Below are positions 8,188 through 15,872 of a stretch of DNA of 64,000 nucleotides, piece by piece. The stretch is from the NCBI GenBank assembly GCA_902769705.1, contig CACXPX010000001.1, forward strand, positions 105,738-169,737. Reading direction: 5' to 3'. Within the stretch, counting starts at the first letter, position 1. Each line of letters starts with the position of its first letter. The notes beneath the pieces were generated by a model. It was not told the origin of the DNA. It did no database searches and saw only the letters and a program-made list of their open reading frames with translations. Origin of the DNA: an uncultured Prevotellaceae bacterium (GTDB lineage: Bacteria; Bacteroidota; Bacteroidia; Bacteroidales; Bacteroidaceae). The translations under genes and the position numbers were made by a program.

Positions 8188-10176
8188 ATGAAGAAATTGA
8201 TTTGCCTATTGGTGTTTTTTGTTTCTTTGTCGGTGTCGGCTGAAGAGAAGACAGTCGCATCTCCTGACGGAAGATTGGTAGTGAAAGTGACAACAAATGA
8301 AGGTCGCGTTTGTTACTCGGTAGAGTATGACGGACAAGAAGTGTTGAAGCCTTCGTGCCTTGGTTTGCGGACGAACGTGGGAGACTTTACTGAGGGACTG
8401 ACGTTGAAAGAGGCGAAGAACGAGCGTATAGAGAAGCAATATGACATGACGCGCACGAAGACTGCGCACGTTAATTATAACGCCAACCAACTGACGCTTC
8501 GTTACGAAACAGCCAATGGTTTCCCTTTGACGATGACATTCAACGTGTCGGACAATGATGTGGCATTCCGTTATGGATTGGGACGAGGACCGAAAGACAA
8601 TCCGAAATGTGCGTTGGTGTATGAGGAGGCAACGTCGTTCTTACTCCCCGATGGCACTCGGACGTTCCTCACGCCTCAAATCAATCCGATGACAGGGTGG
8701 GAGCGAACCAAGCCGAGCTATGAGGAAGAATATGAGGCAGATGCAGAGATGACGAAGCGTTCGAAGTTTGGAGTGGGCTACACGTTTCCTTGCCTGTTTA
8801 AGGTTTCTCAGCCCTCGGGACTCGTATGGTTGCTCATTAGCGAGACAGGCGTGACAAGCGAATATTGCGGCAGTAGGCTGAGCGATTATGAAGCGGGTAG
8901 GGGATATCAAGTTGCTTATCCCCAGAAGGGTGAGCAGAACGGTTTCGGTTCTGAGTTTGCCGCTATACCTTTGCCCGGTAAGACACCTTGGCGCACTATC
9001 ACAGTGGGCAACAGCCTGAAGCCGATTGTGGAGACGACTGTCGCTTATGATGTTGTGGACCCGTTATACGAGGCAAAGTATGAGTACAAACCAGGCCGCT
9101 ACACATGGAGTTGGTTGATTTGGCAGGACCAGAGCATCAATTATGATGATCAGGTGAAGTTCATTGACTTGGCATCAGCAATGGGATTTGAGTATACGTT
9201 GGTGGACAATTGGTGGGACACGCAGATTGGTCGTGAGAAAATAGAACAACTGTCGAAGTATGCCCAAGGAAAGGGCGTTCATCTGTTGCTTTGGTACAGC
9301 AGCAACGGCTATGAGAACGATGCTCCTCAAGGACCACGCAACATCATGAACAACTCGATAGCCCGAAAGAAGGATATGGCATGGATGCAGCGCATTGGCG
9401 TGAAGGGTATCAAAGTTGACTTCTTTGGTGGAGACAAGCAGGAGACGATGCGGCTGTATGAAGACATCTTGAGTGATGCGAACGAATATGGTCTGCAAGT
9501 GATTTTCCATGGTTGTACATTGCCGCGCGGATGGGAACGTATGTATCCGAACTACGTGGGATCTGAAGCAGCGTTGGCAAGCGAGAATGTGTATTTCTCT
9601 GATTATCATGCGAAGAAGGAAGGCTTCGAGTTGTCGATGTATGCTTTCACTCGGAACGTTGTGGCTGCGTTCGACTGGGGAGGCGTGATAATGAACCATT
9701 GGATGAGCAAGGACAACAAGAGCCGGCACCAGCGATTTACGAGTGATATCTTTGAGATTGCTACGGGAATCACCAACCAATGCAGCGTGAATTGTATGGC
9801 CATGCAGCCTAACAACCTGAGTGAATTGCCCCAGTTTGAACTTGATTTTCTGAAGACGATTCCCACGGCATGGGATGAGACGCGTTTCATAGATGGCTAT
9901 CCTGGAAAATATGTGGTGATTGCCCGTAGGTGTGGAGAAAAATGGTACGTAGGTGGCATCAATGGAGGAAGCGAAGCACTTGCGCTCACTCTTCAACTTC
10001 CGATGCTGACTGGCCAAACAGTGAACCTGATGACAGATGAACCGTCAAAGGCTAACCAACGGTCGCTGGCCAATGGGAAAGGCAAGAATGAAGGGCCAAA
10101 GGCTGTGAAAGTGAGCAAAAAGGGAGAAGTGAAAGTGACACTTCAGCCAATGGGCGGTATCGTGATATATCAATAA
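8188..10176 (+). CDS. Glycoside hydrolase family 97, retaining (alpha-galactosidase-like)
   Basis: The 662-residue protein has a signal peptide (MKKLICLLVFFVSLSVSAEE), an N-terminal beta-sandwich, a catalytic barrel (about 280-560) and a C-terminal beta domain, as in GH97. GH97 contains inverting alpha-glucosidases (SusB) and retaining alpha-galactosidases; the latter carry an Asp nucleophile. Here GIKVDFFGGD places Asp411 at that point, with E460 in YVGSEAAL a likely acid/base, so a retaining enzyme is inferred. It is probably periplasmic. It sits 23 bp after the NagB/PIG-L gene on the same strand, suggesting joint expression. Confidence 0.9.
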   Translation: MKKLICLLVFFVSLSVSAEEKTVASPDGRLVVKVTTNEGRVCYSVEYDGQEVLKPSCLGLRTNVGDFTEGLTLKEAKNERIEKQYDMTRTKTAHVNYNANQLTLRYETANGFPLTMTFNVSDNDVAFRYGLGRGPKDNPKCALVYEEATSFLLPDGTRTFLTPQINPMTGWERTKPSYEEEYEADAEMTKRSKFGVGYTFPCLFKVSQPSGLVWLLISETGVTSEYCGSRLSDYEAGRGYQVAYPQKGEQNGFGSEFAAIPLPGKTPWRTITVGNSLKPIVETTVAYDVVDPLYEAKYEYKPGRYTWSWLIWQDQSINYDDQVKFIDLASAMGFEYTLVDNWWDTQIGREKIEQLSKYAQGKGVHLLLWYSSNGYENDAPQGPRNIMNNSIARKKDMAWMQRIGVKGIKVDFFGGDKQETMRLYEDILSDANEYGLQVIFHGCTLPRGWERMYPNYVGSEAALASENVYFSDYHAKKEGFELSMYAFTRNVVAAFDWGGVIMNHWMSKDNKSRHQRFTSDIFEIATGITNQCSVNCMAMQPNNLSELPQFELDFLKTIPTAWDETRFIDGYPGKYVVIARRCGEKWYVGGINGGSEALALTLQLPMLTGQTVNLMTDEPSKANQRSLANGKGKNEGPKAVKVSKKGEVKVTLQPMGGIVIYQ

Positions 10177-10179
10177 TAC

Positions 10180-10506
10180 TTAACTTGTCTTACGCAGGTA
10201 TTTGATCCATGCGTAAGGCTTGCGTTTGAGCAGATAGTTGGGGTCGTGCATATTGTCGTATGCTTCTCTCTCCATAGAGAGGTTCGAATATGCACGACCT
10301 TTCATCGGAAGGCGTACGAGCCACTCGATAGTGTACCATAAATAGAATCCCACAATCAACAATTCCCACATCTGGCGCGTGTGTATGCGTTCATGCTGGA
10401 TGAGGTCGGTGGTGATGCTGACGCCTTTCCGACAGAACAGGATACCGAGAACATTGATGGCCTCGTATTTCCTGAATGGTATGATTCTATTGTGGATGAT
10501 AATCAT
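10180..10506 (-). CDS. Small HExxH-containing membrane-associated protein
   Basis: The ATG at 10506 gives 108 residues starting MIIIHNRIIPFRKYEAINVL. A longer upstream reading frame is antisense to the helicase gene and is not used. The sequence has HERIHT (HExxH, residues about 39-43), then a hydrophobic stretch LLIVGFYLWYTIEWLVRL, then REAYDN, resembling the zinc site and neighbouring helix of M56/M48-type peptidases. I recall similar short proteins in Bacteroidales but know no function. A TACCTTTG -7 element lies at 10528-10521 on this strand. The 3' end is 3 bp from the GH97 stop (convergent). Confidence 0.8.
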   Translation of the reverse strand: MIIIHNRIIPFRKYEAINVLGILFCRKGVSITTDLIQHERIHTRQMWELLIVGFYLWYTIEWLVRLPMKGRAYSNLSMEREAYDNMHDPNYLLKRKPYAWIKYLRKTS

Positions 10507-10536
10507 GTCTTCTTTCGTCGCAAAGGTACAACAAAA

Positions 10537-10564
10537 AGATGAAAGATGAAAGATGAAAGATGAA
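10537..10564. repeat. Heptamer tandem repeat (AGATGAA)x4
   Basis: Four perfect 7-bp units, followed by degenerate ones (AAAATAG, GATGAAA, GACTAAA), fill the space between the divergent HExxH and helicase genes. They occupy the place where the -33 box of the small gene's promoter would be. Confidence 0.9.
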
Positions 10565-10587
10565 AAAATAGGATGAAAGACTAAAAA

Positions 10588-13344
10588 ATGGAAAAGAAAG
10601 AGTTCGTTCCCGACGAGAGTCAGCAGCGTGTGATTGATGCTGAGGGTGGCTACCATCTTGTGCTTGCGCCTCCGGGCTGTGGGAAAACACAGATTCTCAC
10701 AGAGCGCATCCGTCGTGCCCACCAGCGGGATGGCGTTCCTTATAAGGATATGCTTTGCCTGACATTTACCAACCGTGCTGCGCGGGCAATGGTGGAACGC
10801 ATCAATGAGCATATCAATGACGCAGATGTGGCTGAGGTCTATGTGGGAAATGTGCATCGCTTTTGTTCGAAATTCTTGTTCGACAACGGGATCCTCGCTG
10901 CAGAGACCTCTATCATCGATGACGAAGACGCCATCAGCATCATCGCCCGCTATCAAGGAGAAGACGAGGCTCAGGTGGCAGAGAATGCTGTGCGTCGGCG
11001 CGAATACTTCGAGATGGTTCACTTCTCTCATTTCATGCACCAAATCCGAATGTCCCATCCCCGTTCCTTGCGTTTGCATCCCGAGTGCTGCAACAGCAAT
11101 GATGTGGCAGCCATGCAGAAAATCTGCGAAGTGCAACGCATGGAATTCAACGCGCAGGCGATGGTTGACATTTACGACCATAGCGATTTCTACTCCGATG
11201 CCTCTCGTATGGACGGCTACGATATGGGCTCTCAGGCCATCATTAGCACTATGCTGCGAAAGATGACCCGCGCACGGCAGTATGAACAATACAAACGCGA
11301 AAACAAGTTGGTTGACTTCGAGGATTTGCTGATACTGTCTTATGATGCAATGATGGCATGGGACGAAGATGAACACGATGGTCCTTATCGCCGTTACAAG
11401 TGGATACAGGTGGACGAGGTGCAAGACCTCAATCCGCTTCAGCAAGCTATCATCGATTGCCTACTTCTTTCCCCTGCCACCCAACAGCCATCTTCCTTCA
11501 CTCTCATGTATCTTGGTGATGAGCAACAGGCCATTTTCTCGTTTATGGGCGCACGGTTGGCAACGCTCGACCTTCTGCGCCAGCGTTGTGCGGGAAACAT
11601 CCATCACCTTGCCACCAATCATCGTTCGCCAGCCTATCTGCTCGACGTGTTCAACGAATACGCGCGCACCATTCTCAACATTCATCCCTCTCTTCTTCCG
11701 ACACCTAACATCCAACACCCATCGCCTAACACCCAACATCCTTCTCTGCGCATTCTTCGCAGCAATGTTATCGATACCGAGTACTTCGATGTTGCCCGTA
11801 TGGCCAGCAATCTTGCTGCCGACTATCCTGACGAGACGACAGCCATCATCGTGAACTCCAATACCGATGCCGACCATCTCAGCGATGAATTGAAGAATAT
11901 GCAAGTTCCTCACTTCAAGGTTTCGGGGCAGGATGTGTTCTCGTCTCCACAAGTGAAACTGCTCTTCGCCCACTTCAACATTCTTTCCAATGAGCATAAC
12001 TTCATTGCATGGGCAAGGTTGATGAAAGGCATTCATGTGTTCGAGACGCAGAACTTTGCCCGTAACTTCATGCGGTCGCTGCTCAATCGGGCCATGCTGC
12101 CCAGCGACTTCCTGCTCTATCAGGACAGCACCTACATACAGGAATTCTGTAAGGCATACGAGGCGGAAGACATTGTAGTCTTTGATACCGAAACCACAGG
12201 GCTCGACATTTTCTCCGATGATATCGTGCAGATTGCAGCTGTTCGCATGCGGCAAGGCCATATCGTGGAAGGGTCTCAGTTCAACGTTTTCATTCAGACA
12301 AGTCGCGAGATTCCCGCTATGCTCGGCGACATTCCCAACCCCATCATCGAGGAGTTGCGCCACAACGAGCAATTAACACCTATCGAAGCTTTTACGCGCT
12401 TCATCGACTATGTGGGCGACAGTGTGCTTTTGGGGCACAATGTGCAGTTCGATTATCATATCCTGCAAAACAATCTGCGACGCCATCTGCCACAAGTGGA
12501 CCTCAGTCGGCAATGCCCACGTGTCTTCGACTCTTTGAAGCTCATCCGACTACTCCAGCCCGACCTCAAGGAGTATAAGTTGAAACATCTGCTCGAAGTG
12601 CTCCATCTGTTGGGGCAGAACTCTCATCTCGCCGATGCAGACGTAGATGCCACTTGTTCCGTTGTGCGTTATTGCTATAAGAAGGCACAGACCGTGATTC
12701 CTTCCCAGCGTGAGTTCATGGTGCAAAAGCGTGTGCAGAATCGTGTGGAAACACTCAGACGCAACTATCAGCAACTATATCTGCATGCACTTGAAACCCT
12801 CTACGCCCAATCCACAAACACCAATCCCCCAACACCTGACACCTCAAACCTTCCTGCCCTTGTAGCCGAAATGCTTTATGTCTACGACCAATTGCTCGAT
12901 GCGACCATCATCCAACCTGTGGAAAGCATTCGGCGCATCACGCAATATCTGGCTTGCGATGTCATAGATGCCGACAATGAGTTTTCACTTGTCAGCCAAC
13001 TGGGCAACCACATTCTTGAGCTCAACACCCTCAAGGAGGCCGACCTCTGCAACAGTCCCCACCTTCACGATCGCATTTTTGTCACCACCGTGCACAAGGC
13101 GAAAGGGTTGGAGTTCGACAATGTCATCGTCTTTGATGCCGTTGACGACCGTTATCCTAGTTATTTCAATCGAGACAATCCCGCTGGAATCGCCGAAGAT
13201 GCCCGTAAGTTCTATGTCGCCATCACTCGTGCGAAGCGTCGTCTTTACGTCTCGCAATGTCTCTCGCGTATCGACTTCCGAGGGCAGGTGCGTCAACGAC
13301 AACTCACCCGTTTCATGAATCCCATCCTGAAGTATTTCGATTGA
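10588..13344 (+). CDS. UvrD/Rep-type helicase with internal DEDDh exonuclease
   Basis: This 918-residue protein starts as an SF1A helicase: Walker A APPGCGKTQ (K33), TFTNRAA, and motif II in VDEVQDLN. The late motifs are VHKAKGLEFDNVIVFDA (about 834) and FYVAITRAKRRLYVS. Between them, at about 527-700, is a complete DEDDh 3'-5' exonuclease: VVFDTETTGLD (D533), LLGHNVQFDY and HLADADVDA, as in DnaQ and PolC. A helicase-nuclease for DNA repair or recombination is inferred. Two 7-bp repeat tracts are in frame (11701-11742 giving PTPNIQHPSPNTQHP, and 12806-12847), and a weaker one lies at 11473-11500. A heptamer array lies just upstream. Confidence 0.9.
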   Translation: MEKKEFVPDESQQRVIDAEGGYHLVLAPPGCGKTQILTERIRRAHQRDGVPYKDMLCLTFTNRAARAMVERINEHINDADVAEVYVGNVHRFCSKFLFDNGILAAETSIIDDEDAISIIARYQGEDEAQVAENAVRRREYFEMVHFSHFMHQIRMSHPRSLRLHPECCNSNDVAAMQKICEVQRMEFNAQAMVDIYDHSDFYSDASRMDGYDMGSQAIISTMLRKMTRARQYEQYKRENKLVDFEDLLILSYDAMMAWDEDEHDGPYRRYKWIQVDEVQDLNPLQQAIIDCLLLSPATQQPSSFTLMYLGDEQQAIFSFMGARLATLDLLRQRCAGNIHHLATNHRSPAYLLDVFNEYARTILNIHPSLLPTPNIQHPSPNTQHPSLRILRSNVIDTEYFDVARMASNLAADYPDETTAIIVNSNTDADHLSDELKNMQVPHFKVSGQDVFSSPQVKLLFAHFNILSNEHNFIAWARLMKGIHVFETQNFARNFMRSLLNRAMLPSDFLLYQDSTYIQEFCKAYEAEDIVVFDTETTGLDIFSDDIVQIAAVRMRQGHIVEGSQFNVFIQTSREIPAMLGDIPNPIIEELRHNEQLTPIEAFTRFIDYVGDSVLLGHNVQFDYHILQNNLRRHLPQVDLSRQCPRVFDSLKLIRLLQPDLKEYKLKHLLEVLHLLGQNSHLADADVDATCSVVRYCYKKAQTVIPSQREFMVQKRVQNRVETLRRNYQQLYLHALETLYAQSTNTNPPTPDTSNLPALVAEMLYVYDQLLDATIIQPVESIRRITQYLACDVIDADNEFSLVSQLGNHILELNTLKEADLCNSPHLHDRIFVTTVHKAKGLEFDNVIVFDAVDDRYPSYFNRDNPAGIAEDARKFYVAITRAKRRLYVSQCLSRIDFRGQVRQRQLTRFMNPILKYFD
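11701..11742 (+). repeat. In-frame heptamer tract (ACACCCA family) in the helicase gene
   Basis: Six 7-bp units: ACACCTA, ACATCCA, ACACCCA, TCGCCTA, ACACCCA, ACATCCT. Three units make 21 bp, so the tract adds seven residues per three units without a frameshift and encodes the PTPNTQH-like peptide. Confidence 0.85.
12806..12847 (+). repeat. Second in-frame heptamer tract in the helicase gene
   Basis: Degenerate 7-bp units CCCAATC, CACAAAC, ACCAATC, CCCCAAC, ACCTGAC, ACCTCAA encode QSTNTNPPTPDTSN in a linker after the exonuclease domain. Confidence 0.7.
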
Positions 13345-13433
13345 GTCCTTAAGTCCCCTAAACAAGAGGGATCCCATCATATCCATAACCCTCTGAAAGG
13401 GATTTGGATTTAATAGAGCATAGGTGTGAACTT

Positions 13434-13675
13434 GCCAGATGTGGCATCTAATGCCGTCAGATGCCACATGTAGCGTTGTCATATGTATCCTTTGATCAAG
13501 TAAAATAATTTATTTTACTCGATAAAATAATTTATTTTACAATGCAAAATAATTTATTTTACTTTGCAAATTAATTTATTTTACAAGACCAGATGAATGG
13601 TTTGATTGTGTTAGAAGCCACGAATGACTGTTTCAGAGTGGTGCTCTCGTGCCGTTGGATGATAGGTGTTTGACT
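13434..13675. repeat. 22-bp-period palindromic repeat array, eleven units
   Basis: Units start every 22 bp from 13434 to 13654 with no break. The first three and last four are G/C-rich variants of the type GTCAGATG...; the four in the middle (13500, 13522, 13544, 13566) carry the AT-rich palindrome GTAAAATAATTTATTTTAC or close variants. The switch between the two sequence types keeps the register. Most units are a hyphenated palindrome of about 19 bp plus a 3-bp spacer. Confidence 0.9.
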
Positions 13676-13689
13676 TTTTATTCATAGAA

Positions 13690-13719
13690 AAAGCCAGCCA
13701 CGAGATGATGGCTGGCTTT
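13690..13719 (-). terminator. Terminator of the OPT transporter gene
   Basis: AAAGCCAGCCA (13690-13700) pairs with TGGCTGGCTTT (13709-13719). Read on the minus strand the stem is followed by TTTTTCTATG, giving a good intrinsic terminator 45 bp after the OPT stop. Confidence 0.85.
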
Positions 13720-13764
13720 ATGCAATTGATGCTATTTGTAAGTTTTATGCTATTGTGATGCCCC

Positions 13765-15759
13765 TTATGCTTTGTCCTTCTTCCGCGTTGCCATGATGAA
13801 ATAGGCGATGAGGAGGAGATAGGCGGCGAGTGAAAGGAGTTCGCTCGATGGGTTATTGAGCCATGCTTCGTTGATGGGGTTGAAACCGGCGAAGCGCAGC
13901 AATGCCGAGACGACTCCCATGAGTGCACCTCCGGCGATGAATCCGCTGGCGATGAGCGTGCCGAGTTCTCCGCGTTCCTTGTTGACTTTCTCATCGTTGG
14001 AGCGTGAAGTGACCCACCAGTTGACTGCACCACCTACAAGCAACGGGATGTTGAGTTCCAATGGGATGAACATGCCGAGGGCAAAGGCGAGTGCGGGAAT
14101 CTTGCAAAGGGTGAGGATGATGGCGATGGCGGCTCCGATGGCGTAGAGTGTCCAGGGAGCGCCCACACCATTCATGAGCGGATCGATGACGGCAGCCATA
14201 GCGTTGGCTTGTGGTGCGGCCAGTTGTCCAGATGCAAATCCGTAGGTCTCGTTGAGCAGCATCATCACACCGCCCACCGTGGCAGCCGACACAAGCACGC
14301 CGAGGAACTTCCATTGCTCCTGCTTGCGTGGCGTGGTGCCGAGCCAGTAACCAATCTTCAGGTCGGTGATGAACGAGCCGGCAACGGAGAGTGCCGTGCA
14401 GACCACGCCACCCATAATGAGTGCGGCAAGCATGCCGCTGGTGCCGCTAAGTCCGATGGCCACCATCACGACGGATGCGAGGATGAGTGTCATGAGCGTC
14501 ATTCCGCTGACAGGGTTGGAGCCTACGATGGCGATGGCGTTGGCGGCAACGGTGGTGAAGAGGAATGCGATGAGCGATACGAGGACGATGGCCACGAGTG
14601 CGAAGAGCATGTTGCCGTCCATCACACCAAACCAGAAGAAGATGAATGTGATGAGGATGGTGAGGATGGAGGCGATGCCGATGAATCGGAACGAGAGGTC
14701 GCGCTCGGTGCGCTTGGCTACGGCGCCATCCGCCTTACCGCCTTTCATCTCTTTAGCGGCAAGTCCGACGGCGCTCTTGATGATGCCCCACGACTTGATG
14801 ATGCCAATGATGCCAGCCATTGCAATGCCTCCAATGCCTATACTCTTGCCATAGGCCTTGAAGATTTGCTCGGGTGACATGTCGCCCACGGCAGTCGTGA
14901 TGGAGGGGTCCCATTGGTTGAGCACAGCGTCGCCCCAGATGAGTGCGATGCCCGGCACGATGAGCCACCACACGGCGAGTGAGCCGAGGCAGATGATGAG
15001 TGCATAGCGGAATCCGATGATATAGCCAAGTCCGAGCACAGCCGCACCCGTATTGACCTTGAATACAAGCTTTGCATGGTCGGCCAACTGTTGTCCCCAG
15101 CCGACGACACGCGTGGTGAAGTTCTCGTTCCACCAGCCGAAGGTGGCGACGATGAAGTCGTAGAGGCCGCCCACGATACCAGCGATGAGCAGCGGGCGGG
15201 CTTGGTCGCCGCCCTTCTCGCCCGAGACAAGCACTTGAGTGGTGGCAGTGGCTTCTGGGAAGGGGTATTTTCCGTGCATGTCTTGCACGAAGTATTTGCG
15301 GAAGGGAATGAGGAAAAGGATGCCGATGATGCCTCCAAGGAGCGATGAGATGAAGATGTTGATGAACGATGCGGTCATCTCGGGATACTTGGCCTGTAGG
15401 ATGTAGATGGCTGGGAGGGTGAAGATGGCACCAGCGACGACAGATCCTGAGCAGGCTCCGATGGATTGTATGATGACGTTTTCGCCGAGTGCTTTCGAAC
15501 GTTTGGCAGCGGTGGAAACACCAACGGCGATGATGGCAATGGGGATGGCGGCCTCGAACACTTGTCCGACCTTCAGACCCAGATAGGCAGCTGCGGCTGA
15601 GAAGAGCATCGCCATGATGACGCCCCACGTGACCGACCATGTGTTGACTTCTGGATACGACTTGTCGGGCGACATGATGGGCTCGTAACGCTCGCCCTCG
15701 TTCAATACTCTAAATGCGTTGTCGGGCAGTCCAACTGCCTCTTTTTCTTTTTCTTCCAT
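13765..15759 (-). CDS. OPT family oligopeptide transporter
   Basis: This 664-residue inner-membrane protein has about 14-16 hydrophobic segments and matches the OPT/YSL superfamily along its length, starting with the conserved region around NTWSVTWGVIMAMLFSAAAA. Bacterial members are thought to import small peptides or metal-chelate complexes; the substrate cannot be told from sequence. The gene stands alone, with a consensus promoter back-to-back with that of the M6 protease gene and a strong terminator downstream. A peptide importer beside a secreted protease gene is suggestive but not proof of a shared job. Confidence 0.92.
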   Translation of the reverse strand: MEEKEKEAVGLPDNAFRVLNEGERYEPIMSPDKSYPEVNTWSVTWGVIMAMLFSAAAAYLGLKVGQVFEAAIPIAIIAVGVSTAAKRSKALGENVIIQSIGACSGSVVAGAIFTLPAIYILQAKYPEMTASFINIFISSLLGGIIGILFLIPFRKYFVQDMHGKYPFPEATATTQVLVSGEKGGDQARPLLIAGIVGGLYDFIVATFGWWNENFTTRVVGWGQQLADHAKLVFKVNTGAAVLGLGYIIGFRYALIICLGSLAVWWLIVPGIALIWGDAVLNQWDPSITTAVGDMSPEQIFKAYGKSIGIGGIAMAGIIGIIKSWGIIKSAVGLAAKEMKGGKADGAVAKRTERDLSFRFIGIASILTILITFIFFWFGVMDGNMLFALVAIVLVSLIAFLFTTVAANAIAIVGSNPVSGMTLMTLILASVVMVAIGLSGTSGMLAALIMGGVVCTALSVAGSFITDLKIGYWLGTTPRKQEQWKFLGVLVSAATVGGVMMLLNETYGFASGQLAAPQANAMAAVIDPLMNGVGAPWTLYAIGAAIAIILTLCKIPALAFALGMFIPLELNIPLLVGGAVNWWVTSRSNDEKVNKERGELGTLIASGFIAGGALMGVVSALLRFAGFNPINEAWLNNPSSELLSLAAYLLLIAYFIMATRKKDKA

Positions 15760-15787
15760 TTGTTAGTCGTTTGTTTAATATTTTGCA

Positions 15788-15818
15788 CAAAGATACACGC
15801 AATTCCGCGGATAACAAA
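15788..15818 (-). promoter_or_regulatory. OPT gene promoter
   Basis: On the minus strand: TTTG at 15818-15815, a 19-bp spacer, TATCTTTG at 15795-15788. The expected start is near 15781, giving a leader of about 20 nt. Confidence 0.8.
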
Positions 15819-15834
15819 ATTTATGATGGATAAT

Positions 15835-15865
15835 TTTGGCTTTCAGCTGAAAAAATGTAATTTTG
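15835..15865 (+). promoter_or_regulatory. M6 protease promoter, probably giving a leaderless mRNA
   Basis: TTTG at 15835-15838, a 19-bp spacer, TAATTTTG at 15858-15865. The start expected about 7 nt downstream falls at 15872-15873, directly at the ATG (15873). No later ATG would preserve the signal peptide. Confidence 0.75.
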
Positions 15866-15872
15866 TGCCAAC

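Larger units (their letters stand above)
13345..13764. other. Convergent intergenic region dominated by a 22-bp repeat array
   Basis: Gene-free space between the helicase and OPT genes. It holds an 11-unit array (13434-13675) and the OPT terminator (13690-13719). The first 90 bp show nothing identifiable. Confidence 0.8.

Noticed and set aside
10507-11445. Upstream extension of the minus-strand ORF beginning at 11445
   Set aside because: This part is antisense to the clearly real helicase gene and has no protein-like features; only the last 108 codons form a plausible gene.
13434-13675. Possible CRISPR array
   Set aside because: Units are contiguous with a 3-bp gap, have no unique spacers of about 30 bp, and vary in sequence. 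No cas gene is in the window.
13765-15640. Long antisense ORFs over the OPT gene
   Set aside because: They show His/Arg-rich shadow composition and no domains; the OPT frame is conserved across its length.
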